DNA of 64,000 bases from Sphingopyxis sp. FD7 (GTDB lineage Bacteria; Pseudomonadota; Alphaproteobacteria; Sphingomonadales; Sphingomonadaceae). Shown here one piece after another: positions 16,310 to 24,020 of the stretch. A program made the position numbers and the translations under genes. The stretch is taken from the NCBI RefSeq assembly GCF_003609835.1, contig NZ_AP017898.1:2728001-2792000 (forward strand), written 5' to 3'. The notes beneath the pieces were generated by a model. The model was given only the letters and a program-made list of their open reading frames with translations, had not been told where the DNA came from and searched no databases. The first letter of the stretch is position 1. Every line of letters begins with the position of its first letter.

Positions 16310-17038
16310 TTATTCGCGGCTGCCCAGAAGGTTGAGCAGGAAGGTGAACATGTTGACGAAGTCGAGATAGAGCGACAGCGCGCCCATCACCACCGACTTG
16401 CCGACAAAATCGGTCCCGCGAACATAGAAATACATGCTCTTGATCTTCTGCGTGTCATAGGCGGTCAGGCCGGCGAAGATCAGCACGCCGATGACGCTGA
16501 TCGCGAGGCTGAGCGCGCTCGACTGCACGAAGAAGTTGATCAGCATCGCGACCAGGATGCCCACGACGCCCATGATCAGGAAGGTGCCGAAGCCCGACAG
16601 ATCCTTCTTGGTCGTATAGCCATAGAGGCTGAGGCCAAGGAAGGCCGCCGCGGTCGCAAAGAAGGTCGTCGCGATCGACGTGGCGGTAAAGGCCAGGAAA
16701 ATCGTCGACATCGACAGGCCCATCACCGCGGCATAGACCCAGAAGATCGCCTGCGCGGCCGGAGTCGACAGCTTGTTGATGCCAAAGCTCAGCACCATCA
16801 CGAAGGCCAGCGGCGCCAGCATCACCACCCACATCAGCGGACTGCCGATCAGCGATGCGGTAAAGCCCGACTGAAAGGCCAGCAACGCGACGATGCCCGT
16901 GAGCAGCACGCCCGAGGCCATATAGTTGTAAACCGACAGCATGTACGACCGCAGACCGGCATCGACGGCCTGGTCCATTGCGTTCGCGCCGGCGCCAAAA
17001 CCGGAAGCCGCCATATTGGGGTCGTTCCAATTCGCCAT
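16310..17038 (-). CDS. Bax inhibitor-1/YccA family membrane protein
   Basis: This 242-residue inner-membrane protein has seven predicted hydrophobic segments from residue 40 onward. The BI-1/TMBIM pattern is visible in AYDTQKIKS before the last helices, where paired acidic residues form the family's pore sensor. Bacterial members (YbhL, YccA) are linked to membrane protease FtsH or to pH-dependent calcium leak; the exact role here is unknown. GGAGATG precedes the ATG at 17038. It is a stand-alone gene, with its own promoter presumably in the 140-bp gap to the phosphodiesterase gene. Confidence 0.92.
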   Translation of the reverse strand: MANWNDPNMAASGFGAGANAMDQAVDAGLRSYMLSVYNYMASGVLLTGIVALLAFQSGFTASLIGSPLMWVVMLAPLAFVMVLSFGINKLSTPAAQAIFWVYAAVMGLSMSTIFLAFTATSIATTFFATAAAFLGLSLYGYTTKKDLSGFGTFLIMGVVGILVAMLINFFVQSSALSLAISVIGVLIFAGLTAYDTQKIKSMYFYVRGTDFVGKSVVMGALSLYLDFVNMFTFLLNLLGSRE

Positions 17039-17178
17039 TTTTCATCTCCATCACCGGCCAGCCCATACCGGCCGTGACCGCAATATCGGGACTTTTCCTG
17101 TCCGATTCAAGCGAAACCGGACAGGAAGGTGGCGACGGGGGACTCGCGGCAAGCGGCGGTACGCCCTATGCTCATGCC

Positions 17179-17793
17179 ATGTCGACGCACCGCCTGTTTG
17201 TCGCGCTGCGACCGCCACCGCCCGTCCGCGCGCTCTTGCTGCGCGCGATGCACGGCATTTCGGGCGCGCGCTGGCAAAGCGACGAGCAGCTTCACCTGAC
17301 GCTGCGCTTCATCGGCGAGGTCGACCACCACCTGGCCGAAGACATCGCCGCGGCGCTGGGCGCGCTCCACGCGCCGCCGATCACGGCGCGAATCGCGGGT
17401 GTCAGCCTGTTCGAGCGGCAGGGGCGGCCGCACATGGTCTGGGCGCGCGTCGCCCCCGAAACGGCGCTCGCGGCGTTGCACCGCAAGGTCGAACAATGCC
17501 TGGCGCGCGTTGGCATCGCGGCCGAAACGCGCGCCTTTGTGCCGCACATCACGCTGGCGCGCCTTAACCGCGCGTCCGGGCCGGTCGCGCCTTTCCTCGC
17601 GCTGAACGGCGACCTCGCGAGCGACCCTTTCCCCTTCGGCCATGTCACGCTTTACGAGAGCGAAATGGGGCACGGCGGTTCACGCTATCACCCCGTCGCG
17701 CGCTATCCGCTCGTCGACCAGCGCGCGGCGAGCGCCGACGCGACTGCCGCCACATCCTCCCACGTCGCGGCAAAACCCTCGTCCGAGCCATAA
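17179..17793 (+). CDS. thpR: RNA 2',3'-cyclic phosphodiesterase (LigT/ThpR)
   Basis: This 204-residue 2H phosphoesterase has the two catalytic HxT motifs in HLTLRF and HITLAR. It hydrolyses 2',3'-cyclic phosphate ends of RNA to 2'-phosphates and can ligate tRNA half-molecules in vitro. I chose ATG 17179 because MSTHRLFVALRPP is the standard family N-terminus. The last 91 bp overlap, tail to tail, the phosphatase gene on the other strand. The C-terminal extension past YPLVDQ looks poorly conserved and alanine-rich, and it is the part shared with the opposite gene. Confidence 0.9.
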   Translation: MSTHRLFVALRPPPPVRALLLRAMHGISGARWQSDEQLHLTLRFIGEVDHHLAEDIAAALGALHAPPITARIAGVSLFERQGRPHMVWARVAPETALAALHRKVEQCLARVGIAAETRAFVPHITLARLNRASGPVAPFLALNGDLASDPFPFGHVTLYESEMGHGGSRYHPVARYPLVDQRAASADATAATSSHVAAKPSSEP

Positions 17794-18188
17794 TAGGGAT
17801 CGGTCACCCCCTGCCCCGCGCGTCCGGCAACGAGGTCGAGCATCAGGCATAGCTCGGCGATCGCGTCGTCGGGGCGGATTGCCAGCGCGTCGCGCAGATT
17901 GCTTTCGTCGGCGGCAAGGATCAGGTCGAAGCGGTAAAAATCGTCGCGGACGAGCTGACGTGCGCGCAGCCCGGAAATGTCGATGCCGCGACGCCGCGCC
18001 TCGGCCTGTGCCCGGCGATCGGGCGGATGGCCGACATGCCAGTCGCCCGTTCCCGCCGAATCGATATGCGCGTCGATCCCCGCGGCGGCGAAGGCCGCAC
18101 GCGCCGCGCCCTCGGCGAGCGGCGAGCGGCAGATATTGCCGAGACACAGAAACAGGATTGCCCGCGGCGCGCTTCCGTCCTTGTTCAT
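17703..18188 (-). CDS. Low-molecular-weight protein-tyrosine phosphatase
   Basis: This 161-residue phosphatase has the P-loop CLGNICRSP near residue 15 (nucleophile cysteine, CX5R) and the general-acid DPYYG toward the C-terminus. It is a cytoplasmic enzyme acting on phosphotyrosine or phosphoarginine. It stands divergent to the spinster-type MFS gene and overlaps the thpR 3' end by 91 bp, so transcription of one could affect the other. Confidence 0.93.
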   Translation of the reverse strand: MNKDGSAPRAILFLCLGNICRSPLAEGAARAAFAAAGIDAHIDSAGTGDWHVGHPPDRRAQAEARRRGIDISGLRARQLVRDDFYRFDLILAADESNLRDALAIRPDDAIAELCLMLDLVAGRAGQGVTDPYYGSDEGFAATWEDVAAVASALAARWSTSG

Positions 18189-18294
18189 CTCGCTCCTGCT
18201 CCACCAAAGTTGAACCGAGTTTCAACTTGCGCCGCCGTGCGGCTCTGCTAGCCATGATGCGCAACAGATAGAGGGTCAGGGAGAGGGTTGCCAT

Positions 18295-19905
18295 ATGGCC
18301 GATGCCGCGAGCGAAAACAGCATGTCGGGTGCATCGGCACCCTCCGAACCCAAGGCCACCGCATATAGCTGGTATGTGCTGGCGGTGCTGGTGGTCGTCT
18401 ATATCCTCAATTTCATCGACCGGCAGATCATCAGCATCCTCGCGGTCGACATCAAGGCCGACCTGCAGCTCAGCGATTCGGACATGGGCTTCCTCGGCGG
18501 CGCGGCCTTTGCGGTCTTTTACGCGCTGTTCGGCATCCCGCTCGGCCGCCTCGCGGACAATTGGAGCCGCGTGCGGCTGCTGTCGATCGGCCTGACCCTG
18601 TGGTCGGCGATGACCGCGGCCTCGGGCTTCGCCTATGACCGGCTGACGCTGACGCTGGCGCGCATGGGGGTCGGCGTCGGCGAAGCGACCGCGAGCCCGA
18701 CCGCCTATTCGCTGATCTCCGACTATTTCCCGAAGAGGCAGAAGGCGACGGCGCTCGCCATCTATTCGTCGGGCCTTTATCTCGGCGGCGGCGTGTCGCT
18801 GTTCATCGGCGCGGTGATCGTCGAAAGCTGGAACCGCGCCTATCCGGCGGGCGGGCCGCTGGGGCTCGTCGGCTGGCAGGCAGCGTTCCTCGCGGTCGGC
18901 ATTCCCGGCCTGCTGCTCGCGCTGTGGGTCGCCAGCCTGCGCGAGCCGGTGCGCGGCGCGATGGACGGCGTGCCGACGCAAAGTTCGCCGACGCCGTTCC
19001 GCGCGTTCGGCAGGGATCTGTCGATGATCGTGCCGCCGCTCACGCTCTATGGCGCGTGGCAGCGCGGCCCCGCGGCGCTCGCGATCAACGTCGGCGTCGC
19101 CGCCGCGCTCGCCGCCTTTGCCTGGTGGATGATCGAGCTGACGGGCAATTTGCCGCAATGGTCGGCGGTCGCGCTCGGCTATTATGCGGTCTTTTCGTGG
19201 GCGAGCACGCTGCGCGCCAATGACCCCGCGACCTTTCGCCTGATCTGGGGCACGCCCGCGTTCATCTGCACCACGCTCGGCTATGGCCTCGTCGCGCTCG
19301 CCGCCTATGCGCTTGCTTTCTGGTCGGCGCCCTATGCCGAAGTCGTGCTGGGGCTGCCCAAGCAGCAGCTTGCCTCGATCCTCGGCGCCAATGGCGCGCT
19401 CAGCGGCTTCATCGGCGTCATCATCGGCGGCCGCGTCGCCGACGCGCTGCGCGCGCGCCACCCCGCGGGGCGCATCTGGATGATCCTGTTCGGCGTCGTC
19501 GCGCCGATCATCCCCATCTGGATCGGATACACCACCGAAAACGCCGCGCTTTTCTATGTGATGAACTTCCTCGCCGGGCTGTTCGGCGCCGCGGCACTCG
19601 GCGCGGCGGCGGCGACGACGCAGGATCTGGTGCTGCCGCAGATGCGCGGCACCGCGACCGCCGCCTTCTTCCTTGGCACGACGCTGATCGGCCTGTCCTT
19701 CGGCCCCTATATGGTCGGGCAGATTTCGGACCTGACGGGCACGGTGGTGAACGGCCAGCCGGTCGGCAATCTGCGCACCGGCATATTGTCGCTGATCGGC
19801 GTCGCGCCGGTCGCGGTCGCGCTGCTCCTCTATGCCTATCGCGCGCTGCCCGAGGCGGAGGCGACGCTTGTGGAGCGGGCGGCCGCAGCGCGCGGCGAGG
19901 GCTGA
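18295..19905 (+). CDS. Spinster-type MFS transporter
   Basis: This 536-residue MFS permease has about twelve membrane segments. NFIDRQIISILAVDIKADL and GVGEATASPTAYSLISDYFP are hallmarks of the spinster-like group found many times in sphingomonad genomes. GGGAGAGGG lies 8 nt before ATG 18295. The long central loop (about residues 215-300) contains extra hydrophobic segments, giving a longer protein than the usual 430-450 residues. The substrate cannot be told from sequence. Confidence 0.9.
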   Translation: MADAASENSMSGASAPSEPKATAYSWYVLAVLVVVYILNFIDRQIISILAVDIKADLQLSDSDMGFLGGAAFAVFYALFGIPLGRLADNWSRVRLLSIGLTLWSAMTAASGFAYDRLTLTLARMGVGVGEATASPTAYSLISDYFPKRQKATALAIYSSGLYLGGGVSLFIGAVIVESWNRAYPAGGPLGLVGWQAAFLAVGIPGLLLALWVASLREPVRGAMDGVPTQSSPTPFRAFGRDLSMIVPPLTLYGAWQRGPAALAINVGVAAALAAFAWWMIELTGNLPQWSAVALGYYAVFSWASTLRANDPATFRLIWGTPAFICTTLGYGLVALAAYALAFWSAPYAEVVLGLPKQQLASILGANGALSGFIGVIIGGRVADALRARHPAGRIWMILFGVVAPIIPIWIGYTTENAALFYVMNFLAGLFGAAALGAAAATTQDLVLPQMRGTATAAFFLGTTLIGLSFGPYMVGQISDLTGTVVNGQPVGNLRTGILSLIGVAPVAVALLLYAYRALPEAEATLVERAAAARGEG

Positions 19906-19909
19906 CCGG

Positions 19910-20494
19910 TCAGCCGCCGACCGTCGGCGCGCCCGCAACGATCACGCCGCACGCGACGCGCCCGCCGCTGTTGCCGCTGGGGTCGGTCCGGTAATCATCG
20001 GGGCCGGCGTGAATGACGAAGGCCGCGCCGTCGGCGTCGAGCAGCCCGCCGTCGCCTTCAAAGCGTGAGCCGACCATGCGCAGCGTCGCACGGCCGATCT
20101 GGTCGGGTTCGACAACCAGGTTGGGCAGGTCGCCATGGTGCGCGCCCATCGGATTGTCGCGGCCGTGCTGAACCCCCGTCGGGTTCCAGTGCCCGCCCGC
20201 GCTCGTGAAATCGGGCGGCGCGCACTGGCCGACGGCATGGACGTGCATGCCATAGGTGCCGGGCCCGAAACCGCGCGCCACCAGCTCGATGCGCAGCCCG
20301 CTGGCGTCGCGATAAATGTCGGCGCGGCCGCGGTCGGCGCCGCTCGCGTCGTAAAGCTGGGCATGGGCGTCGGGCGGCGGCAGCGTCGTCGTCGGCGCCT
20401 TGCCGCCCATCCCCGCGCAGCCCGCAAGGAGCAGCGCGCAGGCGAAGGCGCCACCGCGGGCGAGAAACTGTTTGTGGTGCGAACCGATCGTCAT
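19910..20494 (-). CDS. sodC: Cu/Zn superoxide dismutase, lipoprotein
   Basis: This 194-residue SodC-type protein dismutates superoxide outside the cytoplasm. ALLLAGC is a lipobox, so it is likely anchored to a membrane. Copper and zinc ligands appear in GMHVHAVGQC, GGHWNPTG and HHGDLPN, and the second cysteine in RVACGVI closes the family disulfide. ATG 20494 has GGAGG at 7 nt; an upstream ATG at 20518 does not. It is convergent with the MFS gene, with only 4 bp between stop codons. Confidence 0.9.
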   Translation of the reverse strand: MTIGSHHKQFLARGGAFACALLLAGCAGMGGKAPTTTLPPPDAHAQLYDASGADRGRADIYRDASGLRIELVARGFGPGTYGMHVHAVGQCAPPDFTSAGGHWNPTGVQHGRDNPMGAHHGDLPNLVVEPDQIGRATLRMVGSRFEGDGGLLDADGAAFVIHAGPDDYRTDPSGNSGGRVACGVIVAGAPTVGG

Positions 20495-20880
20495 GTGGCG
20501 GCCTCCCTGCTGTTCCATCGGGATCAGAACGCCGTAGCGGCGCGTTTCGATCCCCAGCCACGATGCCGCTTTTTGGAGCAGCTTCCAAGGGCATAGTGGC
20601 GCGCAGCGTGCGGTCGTCGCATTTCATCGTCGCCCGGTGCGACCGCGATCCGGTCGGCGCCGGAGGACTCCCGATCGGCCCAAAGGTCAGGGAAAGTCGG
20701 CCCTGTGCGGCCCCCCGGCCGGCAGCGCTCGGCGGACAGTTCGACCGGGCCCCTGTTCACTTCGCGATGCCGGTCAGCCACCGCAGTTTCGTGCGCCGAT
20801 GGAAAGAACCGGGGTAGAGCTTCGCACAGGCGGAGCATGTAGGACAGCGTTATTATGATGGCCGCTTTGGGGTGGGAAGC
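20495..20880. other. Gene-free stretch upstream of sodC
   Basis: About 385 bp with no convincing coding frame. It includes the sodC promoter region and a GC-rich section (20640-20770) with several short inverted repeats that could fold as an RNA. I could not match it to RNase P, SRP, tmRNA or 6S signatures. Confidence 0.4.
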
Positions 20881-20893
20881 GGCCGTTGCCGAT

Positions 20894-21022
20894 CCTCCTC
20901 CAACGGGGGAGGGGGACCACCCGCAGGGTGGTGGAGGGGTACGGGAGGTCATACGCCGCGCTCGACACCGCGTACCCCTCCACCATGCTTCGCATGGTCC
21001 CCCTCCCCGTGGCGGGGAGGAC
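20894..21022. repeat. Paired inverted repeat, family C
   Basis: Two roughly 48-bp arms (20895-20942 and 20972-21021) are inverted relatives of each other, each with internal palindromes such as CCACCCGCAGGGTGG and ACCATGCTTCGCATGGT. This is a composite REP-like element. Confidence 0.75.
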
Positions 21023-21073
21023 CATCAACGTCCGCTTCCGGTCGTTTTCAGCCCTTGTCGGCCGCCACGGCAA

Positions 21074-21101
21074 AGGGGCCGCGAATCGCTTCGCGGCCCC
21101 T
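21074..21101 (-). terminator. Terminator of the tonB-exbBDD operon
   Basis: A perfect 12-bp stem AGGGGCCGCGAA (21074-21085 with 21090-21101) and a 4-nt loop, 31 bp past the last exbD stop. A short T tract follows on the minus strand. Confidence 0.75.
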
Positions 21102-21131
21102 GGTCTTGCCGTGCGGCGCTGATGTCAGAAA

Positions 21132-21557
21132 TCAGAAGACGCGGGCATATTGTTCGTTGCCGACGAAGCCGAGCTTGCCGACGCCGCTGCGCTTGATCAC
21201 CGCCATGACATTGTCGACGACGATATAGCGGGCATAGGGGTCGGGCTGAACCTGCAGTTCGGGTTCGACCGGCAGCGCCTTGGTCTGTTCCAGATATTGC
21301 GCAAGCTGCGCCAGATCGACCGGCGTGCCGTTCCAGGTGATCGTCCCCGCGCGGTCGATCATCACCTTGTTCTTTTCGGGGTCGACATTGCTCTGACTGT
21401 CGGTCGGGACCGGCAGGTCGATCTTCACCGCGTGAGTCTGGACCGGGATGGTGATGATGAACATGATGAGAAGCACGAGCATGACGTCGATAAGCGGCGT
21501 CGTGTTCATGTCCATCATCGGTTCATTGTCGTCCCGTTCGCCAACTGACATGGACAT
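21132..21557 (-). CDS. exbD: ExbD/TolR family protein (second copy)
   Basis: This 141-residue ExbD-type subunit of the proton-driven energiser has a single membrane segment at residues 20-40 carrying the proton-conducting D24 in TPLIDVMLVLL, then a periplasmic domain. It is the last gene of the tonB-exbB-exbD-exbD operon, starting 31 bp after the first exbD. The two ExbD proteins differ in length and periplasmic sequence, suggesting a mixed stator or distinct partners. Confidence 0.92.
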   Translation of the reverse strand: MSMSVGERDDNEPMMDMNTTPLIDVMLVLLIMFIITIPVQTHAVKIDLPVPTDSQSNVDPEKNKVMIDRAGTITWNGTPVDLAQLAQYLEQTKALPVEPELQVQPDPYARYIVVDNVMAVIKRSGVGKLGFVGNEQYARVF

Positions 21558-21588
21558 TGGTTATTCCTTCATATCTGGGCGGAGCGCC

Positions 21589-22110
21589 TTAGAGGCGGCC
21601 CACCGTGCCCGAGCCAGGAGCCGGTTCCGAAATGAACCCGATCTTCTGGAAGCCGGCATATTGCATCGTGTAGATCACGCCGCCGATGCACTGGTACGGC
21701 GTGTTGACGTCGCCGCGGATATGCACTTCGGGGAAGTTTTCTTCGGTGATGTTCTGCGGCCCGCCGATATCTTCGAGCAGCTTTTCCAGCTTCGCCTGTC
21801 CGCGTTCGAGCAACTGCCGCGAATCAACCGGGGTCTGACCCCAGTAAACTTCGCATGCCGTGCTTTCCGGATTGGGCAGGCCATCGCCGTCGGTGTCGGC
21901 CGACCGGATCGACAGCAGCACATTTTCAGGCTTCGTCGTCGTCGGTTCAAAGACCACGTCGGGCAGCTCGAGCTCCACCGTCTCCAGCACCACGGGAACC
22001 GTGATGAGGAAGATGATGAGAAGCACGAGCATGATGTCCACGAGCGGGGTCGTGTTGATTTCGGACATCGGGGCGTCTTCGCCGCCCTTGTCGCCTACAC
22101 TCATCGCCAT
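21589..22110 (-). CDS. exbD: ExbD/TolR family protein with a calcium-loop-like insert
   Basis: This 173-residue ExbD-type protein has membrane segment residues 20-42 and proton site D25 (TPLVDIMLVLL). It is longer than usual because the periplasmic domain carries an insert near residues 70-120. The insert contains DTDGDGLPNP (residues 72-81), which resembles a thrombospondin type-3/EF-hand-like calcium loop, and cysteines C86 and C141 that could form a disulfide. The core ExbD fold resumes at VHIRGDVNTPYQ. It is the third gene of the operon, separated from exbB by a 13-bp hairpin. Confidence 0.9.
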   Translation of the reverse strand: MAMSVGDKGGEDAPMSEINTTPLVDIMLVLLIIFLITVPVVLETVELELPDVVFEPTTTKPENVLLSIRSADTDGDGLPNPESTACEVYWGQTPVDSRQLLERGQAKLEKLLEDIGGPQNITEENFPEVHIRGDVNTPYQCIGGVIYTMQYAGFQKIGFISEPAPGSGTVGRL

Positions 22111-22172
22111 AGGATTAGCATCCTGTCACAAAATTATCTGTCATGGACGGCGATTATGGGCCGTCCAGCGGA

Positions 22173-22200
22173 CCCCGCCCGTCCCAGGGGACGGGCGGGG
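22173..22200 (-). terminator. Intra-operon hairpin between exbB and exbD
   Basis: A perfect 13-bp GC-only stem (CCCCGCCCGTCCC type) with a 2-nt formal loop and no T tract. It may cause partial termination or protect the upstream exbB RNA, setting subunit ratio. Confidence 0.5.
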
Positions 22201-22214
22201 ATCCAGGAGCCGAA

Positions 22215-23030
22215 TCAGGCTTTCTTCGGCGCGGCGGCCGGAGCAGCGGCCTTTGCCACCGTCGGCGACGCCGGCTTCACCTGGCCGTTCGACATGATCG
22301 AGCCGAGAACGTCGTTCGAGAAGATCGAGAGACGGCGCGCGATCATCTTGTTGCGGCTCTGGAGCCAGTTGAAGGCGAGCACCGCGGGAACCGCGACGAT
22401 CAGACCGATGGCGGTCATGATGAGCGCTTCGCCGACCGGACCGGCGACCGTGTCGATCGACGCCTGACCCGAGGCACCGATCTTCACCAGCGCGCGCAGA
22501 ATGCCGATAACGGTACCGAACAGTCCGATGAACGGCGCGGTCGAACCGACGGTCGCGAGGAAGGCGAGGCCGCTGTTCAGCTTCGAGTTGATGTGGTTCT
22601 GCGAACGTTCGAGCGTACCGTGCATCCAGTCATGCGCTTCGACGGGGTCGGTCAGCTTGTTATGCTCTTCGTTCGCGCGGAGGCCGTCTTCGACGACCTG
22701 GCGGTAGGCGCTGTTCTTTTCGAGCTTGGAAACGCCATCGGCAAGCGTCGGCGCGCGCCAGAAGGTGGCGTCGACGGTCTTGCCCTGGTTGATCACCTTG
22801 TTCTGCTCGAACAGCTTGGTGAACAGGATGTAGAGCGTCCCGACAAACATGATGAGCAGGATGAGGAAGGTGAGCTGCGAAACGATGCCGCCCTCGCAGA
22901 GCGCGGGAACCAGACCATAGGGGTTCTGGCCTTCTTCCTTCACGCACATGGATGCGGGCATCAGGCTGAGGCCTGCGTCGTGAGCGGCGGCCGGCGCCGC
23001 GGCGGCGGCGTTTGCGATCAGATTAAACAT
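22215..23030 (-). CDS. exbB: ExbB/TolQ proton-channel subunit
   Basis: This 271-residue MotA/TolQ/ExbB family protein has three membrane segments: about residues 50-72, 155-180 (SGLAFLATVGSTAPFIGLFGTVIGI) and 195-220 (GEALIMTAIGLIVAVPAVLAF). The threonines in the last two line the proton path. An alanine-rich N-terminal stretch precedes the first helix, as in the long ExbB type, and an Ala/Pro/Lys tail ends the protein. It sits between tonB and exbD and should form the TonB-energising complex that drives the receptor at 5049-7874 and others. Confidence 0.94.
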   Translation of the reverse strand: MFNLIANAAAAAPAAAHDAGLSLMPASMCVKEEGQNPYGLVPALCEGGIVSQLTFLILLIMFVGTLYILFTKLFEQNKVINQGKTVDATFWRAPTLADGVSKLEKNSAYRQVVEDGLRANEEHNKLTDPVEAHDWMHGTLERSQNHINSKLNSGLAFLATVGSTAPFIGLFGTVIGILRALVKIGASGQASIDTVAGPVGEALIMTAIGLIVAVPAVLAFNWLQSRNKMIARRLSIFSNDVLGSIMSNGQVKPASPTVAKAAAPAAAPKKA

Positions 23031-23088
23031 ACTGGAAATTCCCTCTCAAAGAATTTGTTCAAATCGAAAAACTTAGGATCGCGTCAGA

Positions 23089-23742
23089 TCAGCGGGGGAT
23101 CTGCCAACGGATACGATTGCTGTAGGTGCCCCCTGTCGGATTGCCCGCGCGGTCCTTGCCCGGATTGAACCGGGCGCGGCGCGTGATCAGCTTGCAGGTT
23201 TCGGCATCGAGGTCGGCGTGACCGCTCGACGACGTAATGTCGCACGAGGTAACGCGGCCATCGACCCCATAGGTCACACGGAATCCGGTCGTGCCTTCGC
23301 GCTCTTCGCGCATGGCGCGCGCCGGATAATCGTCGTTCGTCGCCCAGCGCGCCGGGTTGCCGCGTGGCGAGCCGGCCTGGCTGAGATCGGGCGGCGGGGG
23401 CGCGGGGGGCGCGGGCGGCGTGAACACGGGCGGCGGCGGCGTCGGCGGCGCCTTCGGCACCGACTGAATCGTGTTCGTCGTGACCGGCGGAGGGATCGGC
23501 GACGGCGGCGTCACCACCGGCGGCGGCGGCGGCAGGACATTGTCCGGCGGCGGCGGCGGCGGCGGTTCCTCCGGCGGCGGCGGCTCTTCAACGTCCACCA
23601 CGTCCAATTTTTCGGCGATCTTCTTGACGATGCTGATGTTCAGGCCGTTGACCAGGCCGTAGCCCAGAACAGCGGTGAACAGACCGACCAAGACGATTGC
23701 CACTACCCTGTTTTTAGGGTCGACACTATCACCATAAGCCAT
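23089..23742 (-). CDS. tonB: TonB energy transducer
   Basis: This 217-residue TonB protein has one N-terminal membrane helix (residues 12-32) and a proline-rich spacer over residues 52-125, with runs such as EEPPPPEEPPPPPPP. A C-terminal TonB domain (residues 135-217) includes YPARAMREEREGTTGFRVTY, the usual pattern for contact with the TonB box. The SFH-like His motif of enterobacterial TonB is replaced, as commonly seen in alphaproteobacteria. It is the first gene of the operon, and its promoter should lie in the 278-bp gap to 24021. Confidence 0.94.
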   Translation of the reverse strand: MAYGDSVDPKNRVVAIVLVGLFTAVLGYGLVNGLNISIVKKIAEKLDVVDVEEPPPPEEPPPPPPPDNVLPPPPPVVTPPSPIPPPVTTNTIQSVPKAPPTPPPPVFTPPAPPAPPPPDLSQAGSPRGNPARWATNDDYPARAMREEREGTTGFRVTYGVDGRVTSCDITSSSGHADLDAETCKLITRRARFNPGKDRAGNPTGGTYSNRIRWQIPR

Positions 23743-23973
23743 TCAGGGACGACGCTCCTTGCTAGATCATCCTGACACCAATTCCCAACCATCGGGACGG
23801 TTGCCAAATGCCCGGATGATTTCCGATGCGCTTTCACAGACCCGACGGCACTGCATCCGGCATATTATGTTCTCGCCGGACACTTCGCGCCCGTCCTATC
23901 GCGGTGGCGGCACATTCGCAAACCCTTTATCAGCGGTTAATGTGCCCTGTCCCATGATGGGGTTTCCGGCACC

Positions 23974-23985
23974 GATACCGGTGTC
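23974..23985. promoter_or_regulatory. LacI-type operator-like palindrome (site 6)
   Basis: GATACCGGTGTC, followed by A, matches the pectin-locus palindrome at 11 of 12 positions. It is centred 41 bp upstream of the start codon of an exported protein of unknown function. It may be a remote regulon member or chance. Confidence 0.4.
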
Positions 23986-24020
23986 ACCGACGATGCGAAA
24001 AAATGGAAAGAGGATCGACC

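Noticed and set aside
17680..19938. A 752-codon minus-strand frame opposite the spinster-type MFS gene
   Set aside because: Composition is dominated by Arg, Gln and Asp, typical of antisense frames; the plus-strand MFS motifs are clear.
23471..23662. Plus-strand glycine-rich frame opposite tonB
   Set aside because: It is the complement of the proline-rich TonB spacer.
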